From positions 1 through 33,445 of the forward strand of contig JAUXRW010000026.1 of NCBI GenBank assembly GCA_030681555.1: DNA of 33,445 nt, read 5' to 3'. This document shows positions 7,061 through 15,566 of the stretch, in pieces (the stretch's first letter is position 1; each line of letters begins with the position of its first letter). A model generated the notes under the pieces. That model searched no databases. It saw only the letters and a list, made by a program, of their open reading frames with translations, and had not been told where the DNA came from. The position numbers were made by a program, and so were the translations under genes. This stretch comes from Acidimicrobiales bacterium (GTDB lineage: Bacteria; Actinomycetota; Acidimicrobiia; Acidimicrobiales; VFJN01).

Positions 7061-9751
7061 TCAGCCCTGGTCGTAGAAGCGGCGCTCGACGATCCGCCTG
7101 GCCCGCCGCGTCACCCGCCGGTACTCGGCGCGGAGGTCACCGACGGTCACGCCGAGGGAGCGGGCCAGGGGGGCCGCCTGTTCCGGCCGCAGGGGCAGCG
7201 AGTCGCCGGGACCGACCACGAGGAAGCTCCGGTTCCGGGTGCGCTCGCAGAACCGGTAGGACTCCGCGAGGACGTCCGCCTCGTCGGCGGGCAGGTGGCC
7301 CGCCTCGACGAGGGCGTCCAGGGCGCCGAGGGTGCGCGCACCCGGCACCCCGTGGCGCAGCTGCAGCAGCTGCACGGTGAACTCGACATCGGACAGCGAG
7401 CCCCGACCCAGCTTGAGGTGGAACTCGGGGTCCTCCCCCGGGGCCAGGCGCTCCTGCTCGATCCGCACCTTCCTGCGCCGGACCTCCCGCGCCTCGTCCT
7501 CCGTGAACGGTCGGGCCCACACCGCATGGTCGATCTCGTCGATCAGGTCCGCGGCCAGCGCCGGCTCCCCGGCGACGCGGCGAACCCGCAGGTATGCCTG
7601 GCGTTCCCAGGTGGACGCCCACCGGGCGAGGTAGGCGCGCCACCCGTCGAGGCTGCGGGCCAGGGGGCCGTTGCGGCCCTCGGGGCGCAGCGACGCGTCG
7701 ACGGCCCAGATGCGCTCCGCCGGAGTGCTGCCGCCCACGAATCGCAACAGCCCGGAGGCCACGCGCTCGGCCTCGGCGATCTCGTCCGGTGACGTGCCGT
7801 CGTGCACGAACACGAGGTCCAGGTCGCTGGCGTAGCCGAGCTCCGCGCCGCCGAACCGCCCGAAGGCGACGACGGCGACCGGCACCTCGGGGCGCAGCGT
7901 CGACAGCGCTCCCTCCAGCGTGGCCTCGGCCAGCGCGCTCAGATCGGCGCCCACCACGTCCACCGAGGCCTGGCCGAAGACGTCCCTCGCCGCGACGCCG
8001 AGGAGGTGGCGGTGCTGCCAGCGCTGCAGGGCTCGTTGGCGCTGGTCGGGCTCCTCGCGCCACGCCAGGGCCCCCTCGGCGCCGGCGACGAGCTCGTCAA
8101 CCGAGCGCGTGCGCAGGCGGTCCGGGTGCGGGAGCCGCTCGATCAGGTCAGGGTTGGCGAGCAGGACGTCGCCGAGGCGGCGGCTCGTGCCGAGCAGGAG
8201 GGCCACGTGCCGGGCGGCCTCGGGCGAGTCGCGGAACGTCGAGGCGAGCGCCCGCGACCGCTGCTCGCCGGAGGCGAGGCGTCGGAGCCCGAGCAGCCCG
8301 AGGTCGGGATCCGGCGACGCCGACAGCCAGTCGAGCAGGAGCGGGAGGAGCTGCTGCATCATCCGCGACGACCGCGTGAGGCCGCGCGTCAGCTCGATGA
8401 CGGCCTGGCGCGTGCGCTCCAGGTCGGCGAACCCGAACGCGGCCAGGCGACGGGCGGCCGCCTCGGGACCGAGGGGCCCCGCCCCCGAGAGCGAGGCCAG
8501 GAGCGGACGGAACCACACCCGCTCGTGGAGCGACCGCACCCGGACGCGGTGGGCCGCAAGGTCCCGGTCGAACAGCTCCGTCGGGCCGCCCTCCGGGGTG
8601 CCCCGGTAGCCGAGCACGCGCGCGAGGCGGCGCCGCTGGGAACGCTCGGCGGGCACGACGTGCGTCTGGCGCTCGTCCTCGAGCTGGACGCCGTGCTCGA
8701 CCCGGCGCAGGAACCGGTACGAGCCCGCCAGCACCTCGGCATCACTGCGGTCGACGTATCCGCCGCGCCCCAACGCCTCGAGCGCGTCCAGCGTCGTCGG
8801 CGTGCGCAGCTCCTCGTCGACCCGCCCGTGCACGAGCTGCAGGAGCTGGACGGCGAACTCGACGTCGCGGATGCCGCCCGGGCCGCGCTTCACATCGCGG
8901 TCGGCTGCCCCCCGCCGACGGACGTCCGTCTCGGCCCGCACCTTCATGGCGCGGACGTAGCGCAGGTCGTCTGCCTCGAACGCCCCGTCCCAGAGGACCG
9001 GGTGGGCCGCGTCGACCCACCTCCGCCCGAGCTCGGGATCGCCTGCGACCGGAGCGCTCTTGAGCAGCGCCTGGCGCTCCCAGGGGTCGGCCCACCTGCT
9101 CCAGTAGGTCTCGTAGGCGGCGATGCTCCGGACGAGCGGCCCATCCTTCCCCTCCGGTCGCAGGTCGGCGTCGACCCGGAAGCAGCGCCCCGCCCGTTCG
9201 AGGAGCCTGCGGGCGGCCCGCTCGAGCCGCTCCGGGTCGCCGCGGCCGACGAACAGGACGTCCACGTCGCTCGCGTAGTTCAGCTCGCCGCCCCCGAGCT
9301 TGCCCATCGCGACGACGGTCAGGCCGTCGCCCGGGGAGAACGACCGGGTGGCCTCGGCATGAGCCGCCACCAACACGTCCCGCGCCATCGAGGACAGCGC
9401 GCGCACGATGACGTCGAGCGGCTCGGCGCCGGTGAGGTCGAGCGATGCGATGCGCAGCAGCTCCCGCCGCTTCCAGGCCACCACGTGCTCCCACCCGCCC
9501 AGCGGGTCCGGAGCGAGCTCGCGCTGGTCGGGCCGCGCGAGCACCTCGAACGCGCCCGGATCCGCCTCGAGGACGCGCGCCAGGCTGCGGCTGGCGGCCA
9601 GCACCGCGACCACTGACGCGGCGAGGCTCGGATCATCGCTCGCCACGCCGACGAGGTCGGGCCGGGAGATGGCCAGCCGCTCGAGCGCAGCCCGGACGCG
9701 AGGCGGGTCGGCCGACCGCTCGACCAGCTCGGCCACCGGGGGGTGCGCCAT
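7061..9751 (-). CDS. glnE: Bifunctional glutamine synthetase adenylyltransferase / adenylyl-removing enzyme
   Basis: A protein of 896 residues, full length for GlnE, which adds and removes AMP on glutamine synthetase in response to nitrogen status. Both nucleotidyltransferase domains are present. The N-terminal adenylyl-removing domain has MGKLGGGELNYASDVDVLF at about residues 149-167 with the metal-binding Asp pair. The C-terminal adenylyltransferase domain has FGRFGGAELGYASDLDLVF at about residues 630-650. The ATG at 9751 (AHPPVAELVERS) is preferred over an upstream start at 9826, which would overlap the divergent nadE. TACGGT at 9769-9764 could be its -10. No glnB or glnA is in the window. 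Confidence 0.95.
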   Translation of the reverse strand: MAHPPVAELVERSADPPRVRAALERLAISRPDLVGVASDDPSLAASVVAVLAASRSLARVLEADPGAFEVLARPDQRELAPDPLGGWEHVVAWKRRELLRIASLDLTGAEPLDVIVRALSSMARDVLVAAHAEATRSFSPGDGLTVVAMGKLGGGELNYASDVDVLFVGRGDPERLERAARRLLERAGRCFRVDADLRPEGKDGPLVRSIAAYETYWSRWADPWERQALLKSAPVAGDPELGRRWVDAAHPVLWDGAFEADDLRYVRAMKVRAETDVRRRGAADRDVKRGPGGIRDVEFAVQLLQLVHGRVDEELRTPTTLDALEALGRGGYVDRSDAEVLAGSYRFLRRVEHGVQLEDERQTHVVPAERSQRRRLARVLGYRGTPEGGPTELFDRDLAAHRVRVRSLHERVWFRPLLASLSGAGPLGPEAAARRLAAFGFADLERTRQAVIELTRGLTRSSRMMQQLLPLLLDWLSASPDPDLGLLGLRRLASGEQRSRALASTFRDSPEAARHVALLLGTSRRLGDVLLANPDLIERLPHPDRLRTRSVDELVAGAEGALAWREEPDQRQRALQRWQHRHLLGVAARDVFGQASVDVVGADLSALAEATLEGALSTLRPEVPVAVVAFGRFGGAELGYASDLDLVFVHDGTSPDEIAEAERVASGLLRFVGGSTPAERIWAVDASLRPEGRNGPLARSLDGWRAYLARWASTWERQAYLRVRRVAGEPALAADLIDEIDHAVWARPFTEDEAREVRRRKVRIEQERLAPGEDPEFHLKLGRGSLSDVEFTVQLLQLRHGVPGARTLGALDALVEAGHLPADEADVLAESYRFCERTRNRSFLVVGPGDSLPLRPEQAAPLARSLGVTVGDLRAEYRRVTRRARRIVERRFYDQG

Positions 9752-9806
9752 GACCACGGCGTCACCGTACCGACGCGAAGGCCGCAGGCCGTCGGTGCGA
9801 GCCGCG

Positions 9807-9812
9807 TACGCT
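9807..9812 (+). promoter_or_regulatory. nadE -10 box (leaderless)
   Basis: TACGCT lies 7 nt before the GTG start of nadE, the spacing expected if transcription begins at the start codon. I see no convincing -35. Confidence 0.4.
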
Positions 9813-9819
9813 GGCCACT

Positions 9820-11538
9820 GTGGCACGCATCCGGATCGGGCTCTGCCAGCTCAACAGCGTCGTGGGCGACCTCGACGGCAACGTCGAGCGGATCCTCGCC
9901 GCCTACGACCAGGCCGAAGCAGCGGGCTGCGACCTGGCGGTGTTCCCCGAGCTGGCCATCACCGGCTACCCGCCCGAGGACCTGCTGTTGAAGCCCGGCT
10001 TCATCGCGGCGAACCGGGATGCGCTCCACAAGGTGGCCGCCCGCACGGGCCGGTGCGCCGCGGTGATCGGGTTCGTCGACATCGACCGCGACCTGCGGAA
10101 CGCGGCGGCGATGTGCGCCGGCGGCACGGTGCTCGGCACGTACCACAAGCGCCTGCTCCCCAACTACGCCGTGTTCGACGAGCAGCGCTACTTCGCCGCC
10201 GGCGACGCCCCGCTGCAGCTCTTCGAGGTGGCGGGGGTGAAGGTGGGGATCGCGATCTGCGAGGACGTGTGGAGCCCGGAGGGTCCGATCGCCGAGCAGT
10301 CCGCTGGGGGCGCGGAACTGATCGTCCTGCCCAACGGCTCGCCCTACTTCCAGGGCCGCCAGGCCGAGCGCGAGCGGATGGTGGCCACCCGAGCCGAGGA
10401 CGCCCACTGCCACCTCGTCTACGTCAACCAGGTCGGCGGCCAGGACGACCTGATCTTCGACGGCGCGTCGTTCATCGTGGACGACGACGGCGAGATCGTC
10501 GCCCGCCTGCCCCAGCTCGAAGAGACCGTGGTCTCCGTCGACCTCGACGTCCGCCCCGTCTACCGGACGCGCCTGCTCGACCCGCGCGGTCGGGCCTCGG
10601 CCGCCGCGCTGCCGATCGTCCGCGTGTCCGCCGCCGTGGCCGACCACCCGGCTCCTGCCCGCCCACCGGAGATCGTCTCCCTGCTCGACCCTGTCGCGGA
10701 GGTCTACGACGCCCTCGTCCTCGCCACGCGCGACTACATCCGGAAGAACGGCTTCACCGACGCCGTCTTCGGGCTGTCCGGGGGGATCGACTCCTCGCTG
10801 GTCGCCGTGCTCGCCGCGGACGCCCTCGGCGCCGAGCACGTGCACGCGGTCGCGATGCCCAGCCGCTACTCCTCCGACCACTCCACCACCGACGCGGAGC
10901 GGCTCTGCGAGGCGACAGGCATCGAGCTGCGCACCATCCCCATCGAAGCCGCCCACGCCGCCTTCCTCGAGCTCCTCGGACCGAGCTTCGAAGGACGGGC
11001 AGAGGACCTCACCGAGGAGAACCTCCAACCCCGCATCCGCGGCACGCTGCTGATGGCGCTCTCGAACAAGTTCCGCGGCTGGATCGTCCTCACCACCGGC
11101 AACAAGAGCGAGCTGGCCGTGGGCTACTCCACGCTCTACGGCGACACGGCCGGCGGGTTCGCCGTCATCAAGGACGTGCCGAAGCTCCTCGTCTACGACC
11201 TCTGCCGGTGGCGCAACGAGCGGGCCGGCCGGGAGCTCATCCCCGAGTCCGTGCTGACGAAGCCTCCGTCCGCCGAGCTCCGTCCCGATCAGCGGGACGA
11301 CCAGTCGCTCCCGCCCTACGAGGTGCTCGATCCGCTCCTCGAGGCCTACGTCGAGCGCGACCTCAGCCGCGGCGACCTCGTGGCGGCGGGCTTCGACGCG
11401 GCCCTGGTCGACCGGATCACGCGCCTCGTCGACGTCTCCGAGTACAAGCGGCGCCAGAACCCCCCGGGGCCGCGGCTCACGCCCAAGGCCTTCGGCAAGG
11501 ATCGCCGCATGCCGATCACGAACGGATATCGCGGATGA
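9820..11538 (+). CDS. nadE: Glutamine-dependent NAD+ synthetase
   Basis: A 572-residue two-domain enzyme that amidates nicotinic acid adenine dinucleotide to NAD+ with ATP, using ammonia from glutamine. The N-terminal nitrilase-type amidase has the triad Glu44 (FPELAITGYPPEDLL), Lys110 (TYHKRLLPNYAVFDE) and Cys147 (GIAICEDVWSPEGP). The C-terminal synthetase has the pyrophosphate loop SGGIDSS at about residues 320-326, TTGNKSELAVGYSTLYGD, and the C-terminal KPPSAELRPDQRDDQSLPPY block. Length and motifs are complete. The GTG at 9820 appears leaderless. The stop overlaps the next gene by 4 nt (ATGA). Confidence 0.96.
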   Translation: MARIRIGLCQLNSVVGDLDGNVERILAAYDQAEAAGCDLAVFPELAITGYPPEDLLLKPGFIAANRDALHKVAARTGRCAAVIGFVDIDRDLRNAAAMCAGGTVLGTYHKRLLPNYAVFDEQRYFAAGDAPLQLFEVAGVKVGIAICEDVWSPEGPIAEQSAGGAELIVLPNGSPYFQGRQAERERMVATRAEDAHCHLVYVNQVGGQDDLIFDGASFIVDDDGEIVARLPQLEETVVSVDLDVRPVYRTRLLDPRGRASAAALPIVRVSAAVADHPAPARPPEIVSLLDPVAEVYDALVLATRDYIRKNGFTDAVFGLSGGIDSSLVAVLAADALGAEHVHAVAMPSRYSSDHSTTDAERLCEATGIELRTIPIEAAHAAFLELLGPSFEGRAEDLTEENLQPRIRGTLLMALSNKFRGWIVLTTGNKSELAVGYSTLYGDTAGGFAVIKDVPKLLVYDLCRWRNERAGRELIPESVLTKPPSAELRPDQRDDQSLPPYEVLDPLLEAYVERDLSRGDLVAAGFDAALVDRITRLVDVSEYKRRQNPPGPRLTPKAFGKDRRMPITNGYRG

Positions 11539-12179
11539 CCACCACCGCTCCCCCCGGGCCCATCTCCACCGTGCTGTTCGACTTCGCCGGGGTCGTCACC
11601 TCGTCGCCCTGGGGCCCGCTGACGGCCGCCGGGGGAGGCAACCTCGAGCTGCTCATCGGCGTGTACGCGGACGACGGCGACCACCCGTGGCACCGGGTGG
11701 AGCGGGGTGAGCTGGCCATCACGGACTGGGCCGTCGAGGTGGCGCAGATGGGCCAGGAGCAGGGCGTCGAGGTGGACTTCAGCCTTCTGCAGGGCCTGCT
11801 CGGCGACATGACGGTCAACGAGCAGATCGTCGACCGCATCCGGCGCCTGCGGGGCGAGGGCTATCGCGTCGGGCTCATCACCAACAACGTCCGCGAGGGC
11901 TCCACGGCGTGGCGGGCGAAGGTGCCGGTCGACGAGCTCTTCGACGTCGTGATCGACAGCTGCGAGGTGGGCATGCGCAAGCCCAACCCGGCGATCTACC
12001 ACCACGCCCTCGAGCTGCTCGGCGGGATCGAGCCGGCCGCTGCGGTCTTCCTCGACGACGCGCCCGGCAACGTCGAAGGAGCGAAGGCAGCGGGCCTCGC
12101 CGCCATCCTCGTCGACGATCCGGACGCTGCGATCGCCGAGCTCGACGAGCTCCTGGCCGCCGCTTCGGCGGCGTCGTAG
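11535..12179 (+). CDS. HAD-superfamily hydrolase
   Basis: A 214-residue HAD phosphatase. Motif I is FDFAGVVTSS (nucleophile Asp; the second Asp of the usual DxD is Ala, as in many epoxide-hydrolase-N-terminus-like members with DxG/A). Motif II is LITNN, motif III the Lys of MRKPNPAIYHHAL, motif IV FLDDAPGNVEGAKAAG. A helical cap lies between motifs I and II. The substrate cannot be predicted. The ATG overlaps the nadE stop (ATGA), so it is translationally coupled with nadE and is followed 9 nt later by the carbonic anhydrase. Confidence 0.85.
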   Translation: MTTTAPPGPISTVLFDFAGVVTSSPWGPLTAAGGGNLELLIGVYADDGDHPWHRVERGELAITDWAVEVAQMGQEQGVEVDFSLLQGLLGDMTVNEQIVDRIRRLRGEGYRVGLITNNVREGSTAWRAKVPVDELFDVVIDSCEVGMRKPNPAIYHHALELLGGIEPAAAVFLDDAPGNVEGAKAAGLAAILVDDPDAAIAELDELLAAASAAS

Positions 12180-12188
12180 GTAGCCGCC

Positions 12189-12695
12189 ATGTTCGACGAC
12201 CTGCTCGCCGCCAACCGCCGCTACCAGGCCGGGTTCGACGACTCGGGCCTCCGGGGGAAGGCCGCCAAGGGCCTCGCTGTGGTGACGTGCATCGACTCCC
12301 GGATCGACCCGCTGGCCATGCTCGGGCTGCGTCCCGGCGACGCGAAGATCATCCGCAACGCGGGAGCACGCGTCACCGAGGACGCGCTGCGGTCGCTGAT
12401 CCTCGCTGCCAACCTGCTCGACGTCACCCGCGTCTGCGTGGTGCAGCACACCGAGTGCGCCATGGCCGGGCAGCGGGAGGACGACCTGCGGGCCCGGATC
12501 GGTGAGCTGCGCGGGACCGACGCCAGCGGCACGGACTTCCTCACGATGACGGATCAGGTGGCGGCGCTGCAGGGCGACATCGAGCGCATCCGCGCCTGCC
12601 CGCTCCTGCCCCCCGACCTCGAGGTGGGCGGGTTCATGTTCGACGTGCGAAGCGGCGCGATCACGCCAGCCGCTCCGCACCAGCCGAGCTCTTGA
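12189..12695 (+). CDS. Beta-class carbonic anhydrase
   Basis: A 168-residue small beta-carbonic anhydrase interconverting CO2 and bicarbonate. The zinc ligands are readable: Cys34 with the Asp36-Arg38 dyad in VVTCIDSRID, and His87 and Cys90 in VVQHTECAMAG. The length and the RNAGARVTEDALRSL block fit the short mycobacterial-type subgroup. It is the last gene of the nadE run. The next segment holds a convergent ABC transporter remnant. Confidence 0.92.
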   Translation: MFDDLLAANRRYQAGFDDSGLRGKAAKGLAVVTCIDSRIDPLAMLGLRPGDAKIIRNAGARVTEDALRSLILAANLLDVTRVCVVQHTECAMAGQREDDLRARIGELRGTDASGTDFLTMTDQVAALQGDIERIRACPLLPPDLEVGGFMFDVRSGAITPAAPHQPSS

Positions 12696-12714
12696 TCCGC
12701 GGCGGCCGCGGCGG

Positions 12715-13055
12715 TCAGGCGTGGGCCTGCCACGTGGCGACCATGGTCCCGTAGCGTCCGCCCGCCGCCAGGAGGTCGCCGTGCGTGCCCAGCTCGACGA
12801 CCCGGCCCCCGTGGACGACGGCGATGCGGTCTGCCCGCATCGCCGTAGCAAGCCGGTGGGCGATGAGGATGGCCGTGCGGCCCTCCAGCAGCACGTCGAG
12901 GGCCGCCTCGGCCGCACGCGCCGGAGCCACCCGACCGTCGGGTCGGGATCCACCCGTCCCGCCGGCGCCGGCGCCGCTGTCCCCGGTGGCAGGGGCGGTT
13001 CGTAGGCGCGGCCGCCCTGGGCCAACCGCGCCAGGTCGTCGTCGAGCGCGGTCAC
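12715..13055 (-). pseudogene. ABC transporter ATP-binding/permease protein, internally deleted
   Basis: The 3' part (about 12930-12715) encodes the end of an exporter-type ATPase: [18 protein letters not shown] with the H-loop His, then [20 protein letters not shown] and a normal C-terminus. Walker A, the signature loop and Walker B are missing. Upstream, in another frame, a start-like segment from GTG 13055 reads [20 protein letters not shown]. That segment is plausibly the N-terminus of the same protein, but I could not confirm it. If so, about 500 residues have been lost from the middle. The C-terminal identification is firm; the link to the 5' piece is inference. Confidence 0.6.
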
Positions 13056-13122
13056 GTGGCTGCGGTCACCTCCTCGCCTCGGCGGGTTCGCCCTCCCTCG
13101 GGGCAGCCCGCACACTGGTGCG

Positions 13123-14049
13123 ATGGCCCGGTCGAGCACAAGGAGGACGGCCAAGGGCGACCTCGCTCTCGTCGCCGCCGCCCTGTGCTTCGGCGCCACC
13201 TTCGTCGTCGTGCAGGATGCCATCGAGCGCGTGGAACCGGTCCCCTTCCTCGCAGTCCGCTTCCTCATCGGCGCTGGCTTGCTCTGGCCGTTCGCCCGAC
13301 GGCGGCCCCGCTCAGCCGGCGAGGGACGCGACGGTGTGCTCGCCGGTGTGGCCCTGCTCGTCGGCTACCTCCTCCAGACGATCGGCCTGCAGTACACGGA
13401 CCCGGCCACATCGGCCTTCATCACGTACCTGCTGGTGGTGTTCGTGCCGCTGCTGAGCCTGGTGGCCTTCCGCCGCCGGCCCCATCCCCTCACGCTGGTG
13501 GCCGTGGCGGTCGCCGTCGGTGGCCTCGTGCTGCTGACCGATCCCGGCGGCTCCTCCGGGCTCGGCCGCGGCGAGGTGCTGACGCTGGGCTGCGCGCTGG
13601 CGTACGCGGTGCACGTGCTCGTGCTCGGGCGCACGGCGCATCGCCACGACCCGATGCGCCTGGCGACGATCCAGGTCGCCGTCGTCGGCCTCGTGTGCCT
13701 GGTGCCGGGGGCGGGCATGGGCGGCTACGACTTCCCGGCATCGGCCCTGGCTGCGGCAGCTGCAACCGGCGTGATGGCTACCGCGGTGGCCTTCGCGTGC
13801 CAGGTCTTCGGTCAGCGCACGGTGCCGCCAACCCGCGTCGCGCTGGTGCTGCTCCTCGAGCCTGTGTTCGCGGCGGTGATCTCCGCGTTCGGCGGCGACC
13901 CGCTGTCCACGGTCCAGTACCTCGGGGCGGGGAGCATCCTGATCGCCGTGGTCGTCGGCGAGGCGGTGCCCGGATGGCTTGACCACCGGGTCGAGCTGCG
14001 TCAGGCTGGCGTCGATAACGACCGTTCTCAGGGGGACATGGTTGGCTGA
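13123..14049 (+). CDS. EamA/DMT family transporter
   Basis: A 308-residue membrane protein with two EamA repeats and about ten hydrophobic helices. The first repeat starts at DLALVAAALCFGATFVVVQD and the second at GEVLTLGCALAYAVHVLVLG, with the family-typical EPVFAAVISAFGG near the end. These transporters move small metabolites or amino acids; the substrate is not predictable here. Its last codons contain the TTG start of the first ferritin-like gene (8-nt overlap), so it heads a four-gene operon. A role for the transporter in the ferritin-like system is possible only by association. Confidence 0.88.
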   Translation: MARSSTRRTAKGDLALVAAALCFGATFVVVQDAIERVEPVPFLAVRFLIGAGLLWPFARRRPRSAGEGRDGVLAGVALLVGYLLQTIGLQYTDPATSAFITYLLVVFVPLLSLVAFRRRPHPLTLVAVAVAVGGLVLLTDPGGSSGLGRGEVLTLGCALAYAVHVLVLGRTAHRHDPMRLATIQVAVVGLVCLVPGAGMGGYDFPASALAAAAATGVMATAVAFACQVFGQRTVPPTRVALVLLLEPVFAAVISAFGGDPLSTVQYLGAGSILIAVVVGEAVPGWLDHRVELRQAGVDNDRSQGDMVG

Positions 14050-14701
14050 CTCGAAGAAGCCTCGGGCGCCGTTCGCACCGTGGGACCGCCGAGAGATCCC
14101 CGGGATCTTCTCGGTCGAGGAGTCCGCCCGGCGGGTGGGTCACTACAAGTGGATCGAGATGCGCCTGTTCGAGGTGCTCGGCGGCTGGGTCGCCACCGTG
14201 CCCGAGCTCGACGTGAAGCTGCGGCTCGGCACCCATTGCTACCACCACGCCTGGCACGCCGAGCTCTGGCACAAGCGCCTGCCCGAGCTGCGCGAGATGA
14301 ACCCCGAACGGCTCACCGCTCCCCCGAACGACGAGCTGGTCGCGTTCGTCGAAGCCATGACGGAGCCGGAGGCCGCCGACCTCACGATTGAGAAGATCGT
14401 CGGCGCCTACCGGGTGCTCATCCCGGCCAAGATCGCGGCGTACACGTACCACCTCAACAACACGTCGACGATCACCGACGCCCCCACCATTCGGTCGCTC
14501 AGCTTCATCCTCCAGGATGAGATGAGCGACTGGCGGGACGGCGAGATGATGCTCCAGTCCCTCATCGAGACCGAGGACGAGCTGCAGCGCGCGATCGACC
14601 ACCAGGCCAAGCTGCAGCGGCTGCTGCTCGCCGCCGGTGGGATCGCCGGACCCGGGACCATCGGCGACTCGTACGCCAACGATCAGGAGGCCCACGCATG
14701 A
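14042..14701 (+). CDS. Ferritin-like protein with incomplete diiron site
   Basis: A 219-residue, largely helical protein. The TTG at 14042 is chosen because AGGGGG lies 6 nt upstream and it overlaps the transporter stop; the frame also opens at 13979 but has no ribosome site there. A ferritin-type half-site is visible: Glu39/Glu44 in YKWIEMRLFEVL and ExxH at Glu74-His77 in HHAWHAELWHKRL. The second half-site is degraded: the third helix (YRVLIPAKIAAYTYHLNN) has no Glu at the expected place and the fourth has Glu160-x-x-Asp163 (LQDEMSDWRDGE) instead of ExxH. It may be a structural partner of the next protein, with which it overlaps by 4 nt (ATGA). Confidence 0.65.
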   Translation: MADSKKPRAPFAPWDRREIPGIFSVEESARRVGHYKWIEMRLFEVLGGWVATVPELDVKLRLGTHCYHHAWHAELWHKRLPELREMNPERLTAPPNDELVAFVEAMTEPEAADLTIEKIVGAYRVLIPAKIAAYTYHLNNTSTITDAPTIRSLSFILQDEMSDWRDGEMMLQSLIETEDELQRAIDHQAKLQRLLLAAGGIAGPGTIGDSYANDQEAHA

Positions 14702-15558
14702 GAAAGTCCTTCCCTGTCGAGGATCTGGCGCGGGACGCGCGCTTCGTCCGCGTGCCGATAATGGAGCGGATCACCGATCCGCGGAACGCCTTCCAGGAGC
14801 AGGCGGGCTCGAGCAGCCGCCGTGCTGCGGGCCGGCTCACCCCGGAGCGCCCCGACGCCCCCGATGCCGCCAGGGCCCTGATGCACGGCATCTTCGTGGG
14901 CGAGATCCAGGCCCTCGAGGGCGCCGGCCGCACGTGCTGGGACTTCGAGGTCGGGGCCGGCGACGAGGAGGGCGTGCCCGAGGTGCCCTTCGAGCTGAAG
15001 CTCGACATGGCGCGGCAGTGCTGGGACGAGGCGCGCCACTGCGAGATCTCGATCAAGCTCAGCGACCACATGGGCACCGAGCTCGGAGAGTTCTCCGAGA
15101 ACACGTTCCTCTACGAGGCGGCCTGCAACCCCGACCCCGTCCTCCGCCTCACCGGCGTGAACCGAGCCCTCGAGGGGCTGGCCATCGACGTCTTCAACAC
15201 GATGCGCGAGTTCGGCGAGCTGGCCGGCGACCCCATCCTCGAGTTCTGTGAGGACTGGATGCTCGCCGACGAGGTGACCCACGTGAAGATGGGATCCGAC
15301 TGGCTCCGCCGGCTGACCGTGAACGACAAGGACCGGCAGAAGCGGGCCCTCGAGTTCCAGCGCGTCGTCGACAAGCTCTTCTCCCTCGGCGGCTTCCGCG
15401 GCGAGGAGGAGGACAGCCCTGTGCGCCTAGCCCGCCGCTTCCGGGAGCTGGCCGGGTTCAAGGAAGCGGAGATGGACACGCTCGCCGAGGTGGCCCGCGA
15501 GGCCCGATCCGAGATGGAAGCGCAGGTCGCGCGGAACAAGATCGCCGTGACCGGCTGA
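14698..15558 (+). CDS. Ferritin-like diiron protein (DUF455-like)
   Basis: A 286-residue protein with a full set of carboxylate-diiron ligands in order: Glu69 or Glu74 (FVGEIQALEGAG), Glu111-x-x-His114 (RQCWDEARHCEI), Glu159 (NRALEGLAIDVF) and Glu192-x-x-His195 (LADEVTHVKMG). This E, ExxH, E, ExxH pattern and the spacing resemble DUF455 and MiaE-like ferritin-fold oxygenases or oxidases. The reaction is unknown. It begins in the stop of the preceding ferritin-like gene, so the two are probably made in equal amounts. The pairing of a complete and an incomplete ferritin-fold subunit recalls PaaA/PaaC of phenylacetyl-CoA epoxidase in layout only. Confidence 0.8.
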   Translation: MRKSFPVEDLARDARFVRVPIMERITDPRNAFQEQAGSSSRRAAGRLTPERPDAPDAARALMHGIFVGEIQALEGAGRTCWDFEVGAGDEEGVPEVPFELKLDMARQCWDEARHCEISIKLSDHMGTELGEFSENTFLYEAACNPDPVLRLTGVNRALEGLAIDVFNTMREFGELAGDPILEFCEDWMLADEVTHVKMGSDWLRRLTVNDKDRQKRALEFQRVVDKLFSLGGFRGEEEDSPVRLARRFRELAGFKEAEMDTLAEVAREARSEMEAQVARNKIAVTG

Positions 15559-15566
15559 GGCGCGGC

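Noticed and set aside
7802-9616. A 604-residue plus-strand frame opposite glnE
   Set aside because: It is antisense to both conserved GlnE domains and has no recognisable fold.
9319-11028. A minus-strand frame opposite nadE that continues into glnE
   Set aside because: No motifs; the nadE catalytic residues on the plus strand decide the call.
13979-14041. An earlier start for the first ferritin-like protein
   Set aside because: There is no ribosome site there, it overlaps the transporter much more, and the TTG at 14042 has AGGGGG at the correct spacing.
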